Below, in pieces: positions 8,630-18,727 of a stretch of 64,000 bases of DNA. The stretch is from Nitzschia sp. DOCU1 (lineage: Eukaryota; Bacillariophyta; Bacillariophyceae; Bacillariales; Bacillariaceae), in contig OX595994.1 in the NCBI GenBank assembly GCA_951394045.1, positions 744,001 to 808,000 on the forward strand, written 5' to 3'. The notes under the pieces were generated by a model. It was not told the origin of the DNA and made no database searches. It was given only the letters and a program-made list of their open reading frames with translations. The position numbers were made by a program, and so were the translations under genes. How positions within the stretch are numbered: position 1 is the first letter of the stretch; every line of letters starts with the position of its first letter.

Positions 8630-9816
8630 ATGTCCGACGAACCACCACAAAAGAGGTCGAAGGCTGATTCAATCACCATTCGTAGACCCGATGACTTTCA
8701 CCACCATTGCCGCGATGGTACTAGCACGGCTTCGGTTTTGAAGCATGCCGTTCCTCGATTCACCCGATGCCTCATGATGCCGAATCTCAAGCCTCCCGTC
8801 ACAACGGTTGATATGGCGGTGGAGTACAAGAAACGAATTCTGGCCAGCATGCCCGAGAATCCTTCCCACGCTACCTTTCAGCCACTCATGACGCTCTACT
8901 TGACCGACAAAACGAGCCCCGACGAAATCAAAAAGGCCGCCACTCTCAAAAACGACGATGGAACGCCTACTGTTGTTGGATGCAAGTACTACCCCGCTGG
9001 AGCTACGACGAACTCTGATCTTGGAGTGACTGACTTTAAGAATCTATATCCCGTTTTGGAGGCCATGCAAGAAGTGGGGATGATGTTGTGCATCCACTCG
9101 GAAGTGACCCATGCCGACATCTTTGAACGGGAGCCGGTCTTTATTGAGGAAATCATGAAGCCGCTCGTCGGGGACTTTCCGAATCTGAAAATTACCATGG
9201 AGCACATTTCTACCAAGGAAGCTGTCGATTACGTCCTGTCGGCGCCCGACAACGTCAAAGCTAGCATTACTCCCCACCACTTGATTTACAACCGAAATCG
9301 TACGTGTTCTTAGATGAAAGCCGTGGCTTGCTCCTGAGATTGCCTATGTACCCTGCCTCTTTCTCACTTTATGTAATATGTTGCTCAACAGATATGTTGG
9401 CTGGCGGCATTCGCCCGCATTTGTATTGCTTGCCCATTCTCAAAGCCGAAGTGCACCGCGAGGCTCTGGTGGCCGCGGCTACCAGTGGAAGCCCCAAATT
9501 CTTTATGGGAACCGACTCGGCACCTCACGCAACGCATACCAAAGAAGCCGCTTGTGGATGTGCTGGTGTCTTCTCTGCGCATTGCTGTATCGAAATATAC
9601 ACTCAGGTATTCGACCAAGAAGACAAACTAGATTTACTGGAGGATTTCACGAGCTCCTTTGGGGCAGATCATTATGGATTGCCCCGGAGTACGGAAACAA
9701 TCACATTGGAACGCAAGGTGTGGACAGTACCGAACACGTATGAATTTGGAGAACACACAGTAACGCCGCTAAAGGCTGGGGAAGAAGTTTGCTGGAAGAT
9801 TGTTGGCATTGAATAG
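8630..9816 (+). CDS. Dihydroorotase
   Basis: The enzyme closes N-carbamoyl-L-aspartate to dihydroorotate in pyrimidine synthesis. Two exons are inferred, 8630-9299 and 9392-9816, giving 364 residues. The intron at 9300-9391 (GT...CAG) restores the conserved NRNHMLAGGIRPHLYCLP across the junction. Zinc ligands are visible: DDFHHHCRDG near residue 22, the carboxylated Lys in GCKYYPAGATTNS near 118, HSE near 156, HIS near 188 and the Asp of GTDSAPH near 262. This is the PyrC/URA4 type, monofunctional, and of normal length. The ATG at 8630 follows ACCC and starts MSDEPPQKRSK; upstream in-frame ATGs would add a weak extension. No targeting signal is seen. Confidence 0.95.
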
Positions 9817-10398
9817 ATACGAGACTACTATAGGAGTAACACATCATTGGGTATTGGAATCGCGTCGGTAGAAAATGCCGCTCATAGCAGTGATTATGAG
9901 AACGAATGGCGCTGATGGGAGTCAACTGTGGCTGACACCAACAGCTCAATGCACCGTCGGCTCTCGGTTTCCCAGCAAGCCGACAAAGGTCTATGCACGC
10001 TATAGACTGGTAGTGCACCGCACGATGAGTAGAACTACCAATGCCCAGCTATGATGAATGCGGCCCGTTGTAATTTCGATTGGGCGTGGAGGTACGCTGG
10101 AACCCTAGCACAGCCAGTGGCCTAATCGCAGCGGGAACGTTTACGCGTCTTTAGCTAGAGGAAGAATCTGAAACTACTGGTCCGACTCGACATGTATCCA
10201 TGGTACAAGCCCAATATCCCTGTTGTGCCGATGGGGAAGTGCCTATCGACTCGACTTTGAAGGGCTCGGATGTATCTGGCAAACATGGACCAGTTTTGGT
10301 AGGGCAGCCGACGAATTTTCAGCGGCGTGTCGCTTTCTAACCCTCAATCACGCCCACGCAAAACAACAGAGCTGCGAGCACCAGAAATCTCCAAAGTT
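9817..10398. other. Intergenic region between convergent genes
   Basis: Shared 3' region of dihydroorotase and the macro-domain gene. No supported gene or repeat was seen. Confidence 0.5.
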
Positions 10399-11127
10399 CT
10401 ACTTTGATAACTTCGATTCACAAACGTCCAAAAGCATTTGCGTCTCTTGCTCTGAAAAGCCGCATAATGTAACGGATCTCAAACTGGACTCCTTCTTCGT
10501 TGCCGCTGTCGCGATCGACCAATCCCGAATCGCCTCTACCCCGATACGAAGAATCTCTTGCGGATCGCGTCGCCCTCGAAATACTCCCGCGCTTAGCAAA
10601 GCAAATGCCACTTCGGCTATGTCATTTGCTTGACACTGATCCAAGGACGACTGATAGGCCGACCGCAAAAGCCGATCGGCAGTATCAAATCCATCAAACA
10701 TGTTGTAGTTAGGCCCCACAGCATGAATAACGTATGGAACTTTCAATACTCCGTAGTCTCCGGGTCCAGTAATGACCGCACTTCCAGTGGGGCATCGAAC
10801 ATCCATCCCCATAAACTCGTCCGCCGAATCCAAAGATACTAACGGGAGCGCGAGCCGATCTTTGGCCAAATTTCTTCCACCTGCTGCCGTAATGGCGCCA
10901 TCGACGCCACCACCACCCAGGCACGATTCGTTTGCGGCGTTGACAATGGCGCCTTTCCTCGGGCTGACAAAATCGACCACAGATCCACGGGCGATGCTCA
11001 ACGATACATTCGTGCTGCGACCCAGACCATAGGTCGCAAGAATCTGGAGAGATTTTCCAGAAGCGGACATGACGGAAATGTTGAAGCAAGCGAGAATTCG
11101 AAAGAGAAGTTTATTGCTAAAGAGCAT
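10399..11127 (-). CDS. Macro-domain protein (ADP-ribose binding)
   Basis: The macro domain covers almost the whole protein. SIARGSVVDF leads to the diagnostic AIVNAANESCLGGGGVDGAI, where the Asn and Gly-rich loop bind ADP-ribose. GPGDYGVLKVPYVIHAVGPNY and FALLSAGVFRGRRDP complete the site. Macro domains of this MacroD-like pattern read or remove ADP-ribose from proteins or process O-acetyl-ADP-ribose. The start is uncertain: ATGs at 11127 (MLFSNKLLFRILACF, a possible presequence), 11070 (MSASGKSLQ, directly before the domain) and 11193 are all in frame. The frame stays open to 11292. The substrate cannot be inferred. Confidence 0.85.
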   Translation of the reverse strand: MLFSNKLLFRILACFNISVMSASGKSLQILATYGLGRSTNVSLSIARGSVVDFVSPRKGAIVNAANESCLGGGGVDGAITAAGGRNLAKDRLALPLVSLDSADEFMGMDVRCPTGSAVITGPGDYGVLKVPYVIHAVGPNYNMFDGFDTADRLLRSAYQSSLDQCQANDIAEVAFALLSAGVFRGRRDPQEILRIGVEAIRDWSIATAATKKESSLRSVTLCGFSEQETQMLLDVCESKLSK

Positions 11128-11469
11128 ACCTGTAGGAGGAGGACCGCAAGAAAGAAATGGAACATCCAAATTTGAAAATCGCTTTGACTTCATCTGACGA
11201 TGCCAAGTAGCATCATCGTGTGTGTCGTCGCACCTTTCCCCAAAGATCTTTTGCTTCGTCTTAGATTTCGGGGACGGATGGCGGGGGAGCAAAGAAGGGG
11301 AATTTGAATTTCGGATCGAAAGTTGCCGCCGACAGACCCACGCGCCACCACAACCATCCCTTTTTGTGGATCGGAATCAAAGCTTTCCACGATGGTGGGG
11401 ATTTTGGTCGTCTTCAATTGAAAACTGTCAGAGTCGATACAATGCAGTTTCACTAGATACATCGGAGGA

Positions 11470-12870
11470 ATGAGCTATACTATCGATAAATTTGAGCGAT
11501 TCCCCCTATCAGTCATCTTGTCGTTTCTTACTGAAACCGAAGGAACGAGCTTTCTCCTCACAAGGAAAGCATGGTGCCGGACGCTGCTTCCTGTGTTTCG
11601 GTTGCCGAGGGAAGAAACATTGTCAGTAATCAGCGATCGATCAGAAAGGTCAAAGAATCGCCACAAGTTTCTGGTAGTTCCTGTTCAGGATACTTCGGTG
11701 AGGTTGGCTCGATTGAATACTCGAAGGTGGAAACGACAGAAGATTCCTTGTTCTGGTGCCACTATCGAAGAATACGTCAAGGATCAGGCGACGAAAAGTG
11801 AATTTGGATGCTGTCCTGGTCACCCTCCTTTATTGAGATTCTTGTCATTGACACCGAGTGATCGAAACAAACCTAAATTGTTTAGAGCGGGAAGGACGGT
11901 CTTGGCTTCCTATCCCAGGTCAGGGAATACGCTGTTGCGAAGTCTACTCGAAGCTACCACTGGAATCGTGACGGGCTCAGATACACGACCAGATCGGACT
12001 CTTTCTCTAGCTTTGGCGGATAGGCATGACCTCGTAGGGGAGGGAGTGATTAGCCCTAGCCAAACACCGATCGTCAAGACACACTGGCCCGAACGCATTG
12101 GTTATCGAAAGTACGAGGCCCACCGTGTCATATTGCTTGTGCGCAACCCGTTCGATGCCATTGACAGCTACTGGAATCTGAACGTTACAAATACCCACAC
12201 TGATAAAGTCGTCGATCGTGTTTATCAGGAACACTCGGAGTTTTTTGAACGGTTGGTGATGAATGAAATGAAAATGTGGATTCGATTTCACGCCTTTTGG
12301 GATTCCCAAAGGATACCCATTTGTTGGATCCGATACGAAGATTTGATAGCTGATCCACACTCGCAAGTGTTGCGCGTTCTAGAATTCTCCACTTGCAGAA
12401 GCCAAGAAGACTGGGCTGAGCGAGTGTCAGAAGCCTTGCAACACAAAGGACACGGCTACCGGTCATCATCGTCATTGGACGACGACTCTGGTCAACATGA
12501 TAACGAGAATAGAAAGAGCACTCCCGATGCCAGAAAGAAATCCTTGTTTGGTGGTTCGTTGAAACGGTACTCTTCCGATCTGCTCCGTCGAATGCACGCG
12601 CTTGACGAATCTGGTTGGCTGGAGAAATTTGGGTACCATGTCTTTAGCCAAGATTTCCCAAAGAATTTGTTGGAGCGAACGACTCGACCTCCACTCCCTC
12701 GATTAAACGATGGAAGCCTTACGGCGAACCCTCTCCAAATCAACTATCCCCCAGAAAGCGAGTTGAGACCTAGTAACTGCCCCTATGGAAGGCATATGCG
12801 AAATTGGAGGAGAAGCCACACCAATGAAGATACGGAACCATTTCCTACAACGTCGTCGGCTAATATGTAA
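11470..12870 (+). CDS. Sulfotransferase-domain protein with F-box-like N-terminus
   Basis: A 466-residue intronless frame. The PAPS-binding signatures are clear: the 5'-phosphosulfate loop TVLASYPRSGNTLLRSLLE near residue 143 and the 3'-phosphate motif VILLVRNPFDAIDSYWN near residue 222. Further features are IVKTHWPER and WIRYEDLIADPHSQV. The first 45 residues (FERFPLSVILSFLTETEGT) look like a degenerate F-box or short helical domain. No signal peptide or membrane anchor is obvious, which is unusual for a carbohydrate sulfotransferase of the Golgi. The acceptor could be a glycan or a protein. Another sulfotransferase domain lies in the next gene. Confidence 0.85.
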   Translation: MSYTIDKFERFPLSVILSFLTETEGTSFLLTRKAWCRTLLPVFRLPREETLSVISDRSERSKNRHKFLVVPVQDTSVRLARLNTRRWKRQKIPCSGATIEEYVKDQATKSEFGCCPGHPPLLRFLSLTPSDRNKPKLFRAGRTVLASYPRSGNTLLRSLLEATTGIVTGSDTRPDRTLSLALADRHDLVGEGVISPSQTPIVKTHWPERIGYRKYEAHRVILLVRNPFDAIDSYWNLNVTNTHTDKVVDRVYQEHSEFFERLVMNEMKMWIRFHAFWDSQRIPICWIRYEDLIADPHSQVLRVLEFSTCRSQEDWAERVSEALQHKGHGYRSSSSLDDDSGQHDNENRKSTPDARKKSLFGGSLKRYSSDLLRRMHALDESGWLEKFGYHVFSQDFPKNLLERTTRPPLPRLNDGSLTANPLQINYPPESELRPSNCPYGRHMRNWRRSHTNEDTEPFPTTSSANM

Positions 12871-13245
12871 CTCTAAAACTCATTGTAGTTGCCTTCATTG
12901 AATGGTCTGTAGTCGCTGGCGATTGATACTGAATGCCATAGTGTTTTTGCCTGCCAAACCAAATGTTGTTTCAAAGGTCGAGTGGGTCAACTTATGGCTT
13001 TGGCAAAAGGGCGGGCGGCGGACGGGCGATTTTAGCACGGGACACCGTGTGATGGGATGCGACAATGATCGTCGATGGCGTCGATGAATGAACGGGGACA
13101 AGTTACCTTCCCTACTAACATTGCCTAGCTTACCAAAGGTGCCGACACCCGTGTGGGGAGCCATGGCAAGTTGTTCAAGTGGTCTCTAGTGGTGTAGGGA
13201 GCTTGTGGCGTTGTCGACAGAACTTGGGACCAAATTCTCCATCCA
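12871..13245. other. Intergenic region between the two sulfotransferase-type genes
   Basis: A 375-bp gap between two same-strand genes. It presumably holds the promoter of the following gene. No other element was recognised. Confidence 0.5.
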
Positions 13246-15159
13246 ATGGCGGCACCTCGCAGAATAAGGCGACGTCCCAATGTGTGGGCCGGATTCCTGC
13301 TTGGCTGCATTGCCATGTTGACCTTGCAGACTACGTTTCTTCGACCCCCGTATCCATCCTCGCTTTCTTTTCCATTGTCATTGAGTCCAGACATTGTAAC
13401 TATGCAGGCAGATTGCCACGGCCTAGCAGGAATGAAAGTGCTTCTATTGGACATTCATCTGGAAGGCAACTTGGGAGATGAAATGGAAACGACACCGTTA
13501 TTGCAAGAATTGAAACGGTGTGGTGTTCATATAACTGCCGCCTTGAGTCGCTGGTTGGATCGCCCTGATCAAAGGATTGGTGCAGCATCGGTACGAGAAC
13601 ATGCTCTGGTCGACGAGATTTTGTCGCCGTTGGCGTTGGATAATTTGCCGACAATACACGACTTTAAAGCCGTCCTGTTAGCACCGGGTCCCTGGCGGCT
13701 ATGTCCACTTCAGAAATACTGGCCGCATCGCATTGATATATTCATGGGAGGTTCGATCATTCCGGAACAAGCTGACCGGGATTGCGACTTGTCCCAGAGG
13801 CTCTCCAAATGGAACCCCTCTCTGATGGTGGTTCGGGAACCTTATTCCTTTCGACTGCTAAAGGGATTTGCGCCCCTAGATGGTGTACCAACAATCATGA
13901 GTGGAGACTTGTCGCATAGTTTTCAGCCTGTCAATGCAACCCTAAACTATTGGAAGAGCATCTATGGAAAGTACGTGGAGCGAATACTAATCTTTGCCAG
14001 AGGATCCAATGCTGAGAATGTTGTTCAACCCCGGACCTGGAATGTGGACCTATCTACTATGATGGATGGAAATGTATCGATTCCTGCCGTTCAAGTGTTA
14101 TTTGCAACCAGCTCTTCATTGGAAGATTCCTTTTGGATGGATCAGTGGCAAGATCGCTTTGCTCACCTTCAAGAACACCAATTCGTCCGATGCCACACGG
14201 TGGAACAATTGTGGGGCCTCATTTCTCAGAGTACACACGTCTATACGGATCGCTATCATCCGGGGGTGGCCGCTCAAATGTTTCACAAAAAGGTCACTGT
14301 CTTGAAATACAAAGAAGAACAAACAAAGCTTGCAGGTCTAATGGAGCTAGTTGCATCCGACAAGTTTTCTCCAGCAGCATTACGGAATGAATACAACCCT
14401 CGAGCTTTCCAAGCCTTGCGAGATACACTTCGACATTTAAACATGAGACCCATAGAGTCTCTGAAAGTTGAGGATAGCACGAAGGAAGAGGGGGAACGTG
14501 CTGCAACTCATGTCGACGAGCAACCTTACGCCTTTGTGGTCGGACTGCCCAAAAGTGGGACCACGAGTGTGTACCATTTTTTCTCCTGCTCTGGATATCA
14601 CACCACCCACTATTGCTGCTGTGGATCGAATGCTACAGAGTACCCGTGCCCCGGTGGAAAGCAATTTAGTGAACAAATTTGGGAGAACATGCAATCCGGC
14701 CGCCCATTGTGGGAGGGCACGGGGAACATGTTTGTGCATGCACAACTCGACGGAGAGTCCAAGACGGAAGCGTACTTTCTGCCGCAACACTATCACTTGA
14801 AAGAGCTCGATGAATCAGCGCCAAATGCTATCTGGATCCTACCGTTGCGTAATGCCTCATCGTGGAAGAAGTCGGTCCAGGGTTGGCTCGACATGGGAGA
14901 CAGACTCCGCGTCGGTTATGAACGACACAATCCTTCTGCCCAAGACTTTGATTTGGAACTGTTTTACGAGAACCACACTAAAATTGTCCGAGACTACTGC
15001 GCCGACCACCGTCGAAATCGAGACTTTTGTATCGAAGTAAACATCGACGATCCAGATGCGGGAAGGCATCTCGCGAAACACTTTCGTAATGCCGTACCAA
15101 GCTGTTGGGGCAAGCACAATGCTGGTCCTTTCTTTCAGGCTTTTCCTCCCAGGATATAG
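13246..15159 (+). CDS. Fusion: pyruvyl-transferase-like domain plus sulfotransferase domain, type II membrane protein
   Basis: A 637-residue intronless frame. Residues 1-12 are basic (APRRIRRRP) and are followed by one hydrophobic segment at about 14-32, the layout of a Golgi type II anchor. From about residue 63, MKVLLLDIHLEGNLGDEMET begins a domain that resembles polysaccharide pyruvyl transferases, continuing with IFMGGSIIPEQ, MVVREPYSF and the late motif HVYTDRYHPGVAAQMF, which occupies the place of the usual S-x-R-x-H signature. From about residue 425, FVVGLPKSGTTSVYHFFSC is a sulfotransferase 5'-phosphosulfate loop, and WILPLRNASSWKKSVQGWL is in the place of the 3'-phosphate motif. A Cys-rich loop (YCCCGSNATEYPC) lies between them. 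Both catalytic assignments are by motif. A role in modifying secreted polysaccharide is inference. Confidence 0.75.
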   Translation: MAAPRRIRRRPNVWAGFLLGCIAMLTLQTTFLRPPYPSSLSFPLSLSPDIVTMQADCHGLAGMKVLLLDIHLEGNLGDEMETTPLLQELKRCGVHITAALSRWLDRPDQRIGAASVREHALVDEILSPLALDNLPTIHDFKAVLLAPGPWRLCPLQKYWPHRIDIFMGGSIIPEQADRDCDLSQRLSKWNPSLMVVREPYSFRLLKGFAPLDGVPTIMSGDLSHSFQPVNATLNYWKSIYGKYVERILIFARGSNAENVVQPRTWNVDLSTMMDGNVSIPAVQVLFATSSSLEDSFWMDQWQDRFAHLQEHQFVRCHTVEQLWGLISQSTHVYTDRYHPGVAAQMFHKKVTVLKYKEEQTKLAGLMELVASDKFSPAALRNEYNPRAFQALRDTLRHLNMRPIESLKVEDSTKEEGERAATHVDEQPYAFVVGLPKSGTTSVYHFFSCSGYHTTHYCCCGSNATEYPCPGGKQFSEQIWENMQSGRPLWEGTGNMFVHAQLDGESKTEAYFLPQHYHLKELDESAPNAIWILPLRNASSWKKSVQGWLDMGDRLRVGYERHNPSAQDFDLELFYENHTKIVRDYCADHRRNRDFCIEVNIDDPDAGRHLAKHFRNAVPSCWGKHNAGPFFQAFPPRI

Positions 15160-15418
15160 CAAATAGTGGCTGCTAGAGAGAACTCAGCTACGCCCGCCGA
15201 CTTCCTTATGGGTATGCATACGATACCTCGTATGTAGAGTACGTACCGTACTACATCGTACCAGATAAGGACAGGTTATGAGACCAGCATACTGTAGTGC
15301 GCCATCTCGTCACGGCCAAAATCTCGACGATGACACGGCGGCCAAGGCCGAGCGATGAAGATAATAACATCAGCATGTCACCTCTATTTCCTCCATGGTA
15401 ATACTCTAGTAAAACGAT

Positions 15419-17005
15419 ATGAGCAACAAGTTGAGTTTCACGCTCAAAACAAGCAAAACAAGGCCGACTATTGCCCTCACTGTTCCTGCCAGTGGGTTTG
15501 AAGCTACTCACGATGAGACATTTCAGGAAGAGATTATTAATCCCGACATCCCCAGGGAACCGCTGGTGATTCCGGTGCAAACCGATGCCCGGAAATCTTT
15601 GCAGGAACAAGCTCGTTTGCGTCGGCAGCAGCAATCCATCGAAGAAAACAAGGAGAAGGAAGTGTCTTCTTCAAATACGGATGAGGATCAAGCCGCTATT
15701 GAAGCGTTGAATTCCCAAGCTGGACAGTCTGCCGAGGATCCCGTTGCAGATGCTTCATCCAAAATGGTGATTCAGGGCGCTCAAAATACGTTTCAGCGTA
15801 AAGATGACAAAGATTCCGAAACGCAGCAATTCAAACAAGATTTGGAACGATTGGCACCTGAAGTTTCTGTCGACTCAAATGTTTATCGACAAGTACCGAT
15901 TGCTGATTTTGGGGCGGCAATGTTGAGGGGAATGGGGTGGACAGGACAAGTAAATAAGAGCGATGCAGACGCGCAAAATTTGCCAAGACCTTCACGTTTG
16001 GGATTGGGTGCAACACCCAAACTCTTGGAAGCTCCTACTCATTCTGGGCGGAAGAAATTGCGGCGACAGGATCAAGTGAAACGAGATGAGCAACTCAAGC
16101 AGCAGCAAGAAGAATTCGAAAAGCAACGGCTGCAGCAGATCAAGTTGGACAAGCAAAAGACTATACAAGAGGGCAGTATTGTTCGGCTTCGTGATTCGTC
16201 TCGAGCCATCATTCGGAAATGGCAGGGAGTTCCTGGTCTCAACATGGCGCTGGTGCAGTTGGAAGGCGAAAAAGATCCTGTCAAGGTCAAAAAGGGGGAT
16301 TTAGAACTCGTCGATCGGCAGGAACTTCAGGAGAATCATTTTCGAGAGCCCAAATATGAGCAAGCCGACAACAAGGTGGAGTATGTCGGTGAGGAAATGC
16401 GACGCAGCAAGGATCGTGACCGTCCTTCCAAACGGAGAGATGACGCCCAGGACGAGAGGAGACGGCACCGCCGCGATGAGGCACGGAGACCGGACGAAGA
16501 CCGTTCTTCTGGTGACGATCGTCGACGGAATCGGGACGGTTCGGATGATCGACGGGACAAGAAGCGTCGTCAGGAACGGGAGAGCGACGACAACCGCAAA
16601 AGACATCGACATGAGAACGAGGAGGACTCCTCCCGTGCTGCTTCGACGTGGTTGATTCCGCATATACGAGTCCGTGTCATATCTAGCAAGTTGGGGAAGC
16701 AGTATTACAAGGAGAAGGGGGTCGTTGTTGATGTCACCAGGAAGGGTACTGCGACATTGACCATGAGCAACGGGCAAGTTCTTCAGGTGCCGGAACGTTA
16801 CTTGGAGACGGCACTACCAAAAGTAGGAGGCAATGCTTGCATCCTTGCAGGAGCACATCGACTGGCGAAGGGACGTCTATTGGAACGTGACTCACGGGCG
16901 AACCGAGGGGCCGTACAAGTGTTTGAAGATATGAATATTGTCACTACGTCATTGGATGATATGGCGGAGTGGTGTGGTCCCCTCGACGATGATTTGATGG
17001 AGTAA
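15419..17005 (+). CDS. GPKOW: G-patch and KOW domain splicing factor (GPKOW/Spp2)
   Basis: A 528-residue protein. A G-patch lies near residues 160-177 (VPIADFGAAMLRGMGWTGQ), matching the Spp2/GPKOW pattern in which AMLRGMGW is highly conserved. A first KOW domain spans about 250-297 (EGSIVRLRDSSRAIIRKW). An Arg/Asp/Glu-rich RS-like stretch follows at about 320-410. A second KOW-like region is near 414-460 (VISSKLGKQYYKEKGVVVD). In yeast and human the protein binds the DEAH helicase Prp2/DHX16 through its G-patch and activates the B spliceosome, in the nucleus. The frame is intronless and the start is the first ATG. It converges on ERD2 with only 39 bp between the stops. Confidence 0.92.
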   Translation: MSNKLSFTLKTSKTRPTIALTVPASGFEATHDETFQEEIINPDIPREPLVIPVQTDARKSLQEQARLRRQQQSIEENKEKEVSSSNTDEDQAAIEALNSQAGQSAEDPVADASSKMVIQGAQNTFQRKDDKDSETQQFKQDLERLAPEVSVDSNVYRQVPIADFGAAMLRGMGWTGQVNKSDADAQNLPRPSRLGLGATPKLLEAPTHSGRKKLRRQDQVKRDEQLKQQQEEFEKQRLQQIKLDKQKTIQEGSIVRLRDSSRAIIRKWQGVPGLNMALVQLEGEKDPVKVKKGDLELVDRQELQENHFREPKYEQADNKVEYVGEEMRRSKDRDRPSKRRDDAQDERRRHRRDEARRPDEDRSSGDDRRRNRDGSDDRRDKKRRQERESDDNRKRHRHENEEDSSRAASTWLIPHIRVRVISSKLGKQYYKEKGVVVDVTRKGTATLTMSNGQVLQVPERYLETALPKVGGNACILAGAHRLAKGRLLERDSRANRGAVQVFEDMNIVTTSLDDMAEWCGPLDDDLME

Positions 17006-17044
17006 TCTTGTCTTCAGAACTAGAGACTTCACCATTTCGCTACT

Positions 17045-18167
17045 TTAAATGACCCCGAGCTTGCCTATTTTTTTCATCTCAAATATCTTGGATGCTGGCT
17101 TGTCGCCAGGTCTCCACTCCTCTTCCACTTCTGCCAAAAGACTATCGACTTCTTCGTCCAGCGGGTCTTCTTCCTCGTATCCCGCCGCCTTGATGGCCCA
17201 GGGCCCAATGCCACTATCTTCGACCATCGATGCTGAATCGCTCCCACCATATTTACTCAGGCACCACAGCATAAAAACACTGTATTCAGACAGAGAGGGT
17301 GAGATGTATAATATCAAAAGGGTGAGTTGACAAGAGAGAGGTTGCAACATGTTATCAGCCGCCATCAGTTGACGGCAAATCCCATCTTACTGCCGCGACA
17401 AGAAACCCACCTCCAATGATACAAGCAAAAGTCGATGTACGTCAAGCACTGAAGGATTCCCGATGAATACAGCAGGTAATGGTGCTGGAAATCATCTAAC
17501 ATGACCGCTCGAAAGCCCCAGAAGACCACATAACACAACCGATAGATCCCCATAAAGGCAATGGCAGCGCGGATATCTCGCCCCATGAGTCGGTTGTATC
17601 TGAAAATGTACAATTGTGGGAGCATGGCGAGAGGCTCAAGACATACTGAAAACGTCCACAAGAACGACATCCAGCTATGGTACCGGAACAACACAGAAAT
17701 GTCTGTGAGAAAACAATGTTTTCAGTGAATGCGATACCCTGCTTTGAAACTTACCTGTAGTGTTCAAAATGAACTTCAAACTCTTGACCTGAAGATCCTC
17801 GAATATCCACGACGCCACCTCCAATAAGATGGATCACCATTCCCGCGATTGCGCCTGTCATTATCAAATTGTAGTGATTTACTGAATCTTGACTCGGCGA
17901 ATACGTTGACTTGGCGGGTTCCACATTTCTCATTATCAAAATAACTCCCAGCGTGGTCAGAATAAAGAACAGTTTCATGAAAGTGTTGTACCAATTGTAA
18001 AAGGTAGTGAAGAGATCCAAGTATCGAAGAAAGAAGACCAGCAAAAAGAGATACTGTGACTTTATCGAGATCCCCGCCCCGTTGCCTTTGACCCCAACAA
18101 TCACCAAGAAAAGGATGACGCTGGCTGCATGGAAAAAGTCTCCGAGGAGACGAAATGTGTGCATCAT
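17045..18167 (-). CDS. ERD2: ER lumen protein-retaining receptor (KDEL receptor) with acidic C-terminal extension
   Basis: Three exons are inferred: 18167-17755, 17674-17411 and 17279-17045, with GT-AG introns of 80 and 131 nt, giving 303 residues in one frame. The start MMHTFRLLGDFFHAASVILF matches the ERD2 N-terminus. Later landmarks include SQYLFLLVFFLRYLDLF, FLWTFSVCLEPLAMLPQL and YIDFCLY. The protein is a seven-helix receptor that retrieves HDEL/KDEL proteins from the Golgi. The family normally ends near residue 212; here about 65 extra residues follow the last helix, including EEEDPLDEEVDSLLAEVEEE. The intron 1 acceptor is the less certain one: an upstream CAG at 17701-17707 is out of frame. 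The protein diverges from the chromodomain-JmjC gene. Confidence 0.88.
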
Positions 18168-18727
18168 TTTGGCAGCAGGGACTCAAGGACTTTTCGACTC
18201 GTGGTGATAAAGAAGGCCTCTGTTTGATGTTTTCACTGATTCAGAGGCATACGAAATGTAAATCGGTTTGTCGAAGGCCGGTCCGTACCGATTATCGACA
18301 GTATCGGTGGCACAATTTTTATTATGAATGGAAATCCAACTGACGGCTCGAAGAGGGCAACCACCATCATGGTCGAGTTGCCGGTCATATATGTGGCGAA
18401 GATCTCTACCGGTATCTGCGCCGTTCGGCGCGCAAGCGAGGAGGGCGCGCCGGTCGATCTGCGCCTGCGATTCGCGCTCGACATACAGCGGCTTCTTATT
18501 TCGGCGGCTGCCACCGATCCATAGAACAGCCGGCAATCAACGTTTTGCGCTTGTTGCATCCAACACAAAACCACCCTATCGACTTTGGAAGAGCAGAGGT
18601 ATATGTTTGGAATCCCCCCTTCTAGTCTTTAGAACGGAATCAGACGGCATCGTAGCCCCAGAAGTTCTGACGGGGGCGAACTTTTTGCAGATTGACTTTT
18701 CTCACAGCGAACAAGGACGACGATTCC
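18168..18727. other. Divergent promoter region, ERD2 and chromodomain-JmjC gene
   Basis: The 560-bp gap holds both 5' flanks. A pyrimidine stretch followed by GCAG occurs just before 18691, so a 5' UTR intron for the JmjC gene is possible. No repeat was recognised. Confidence 0.4.
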
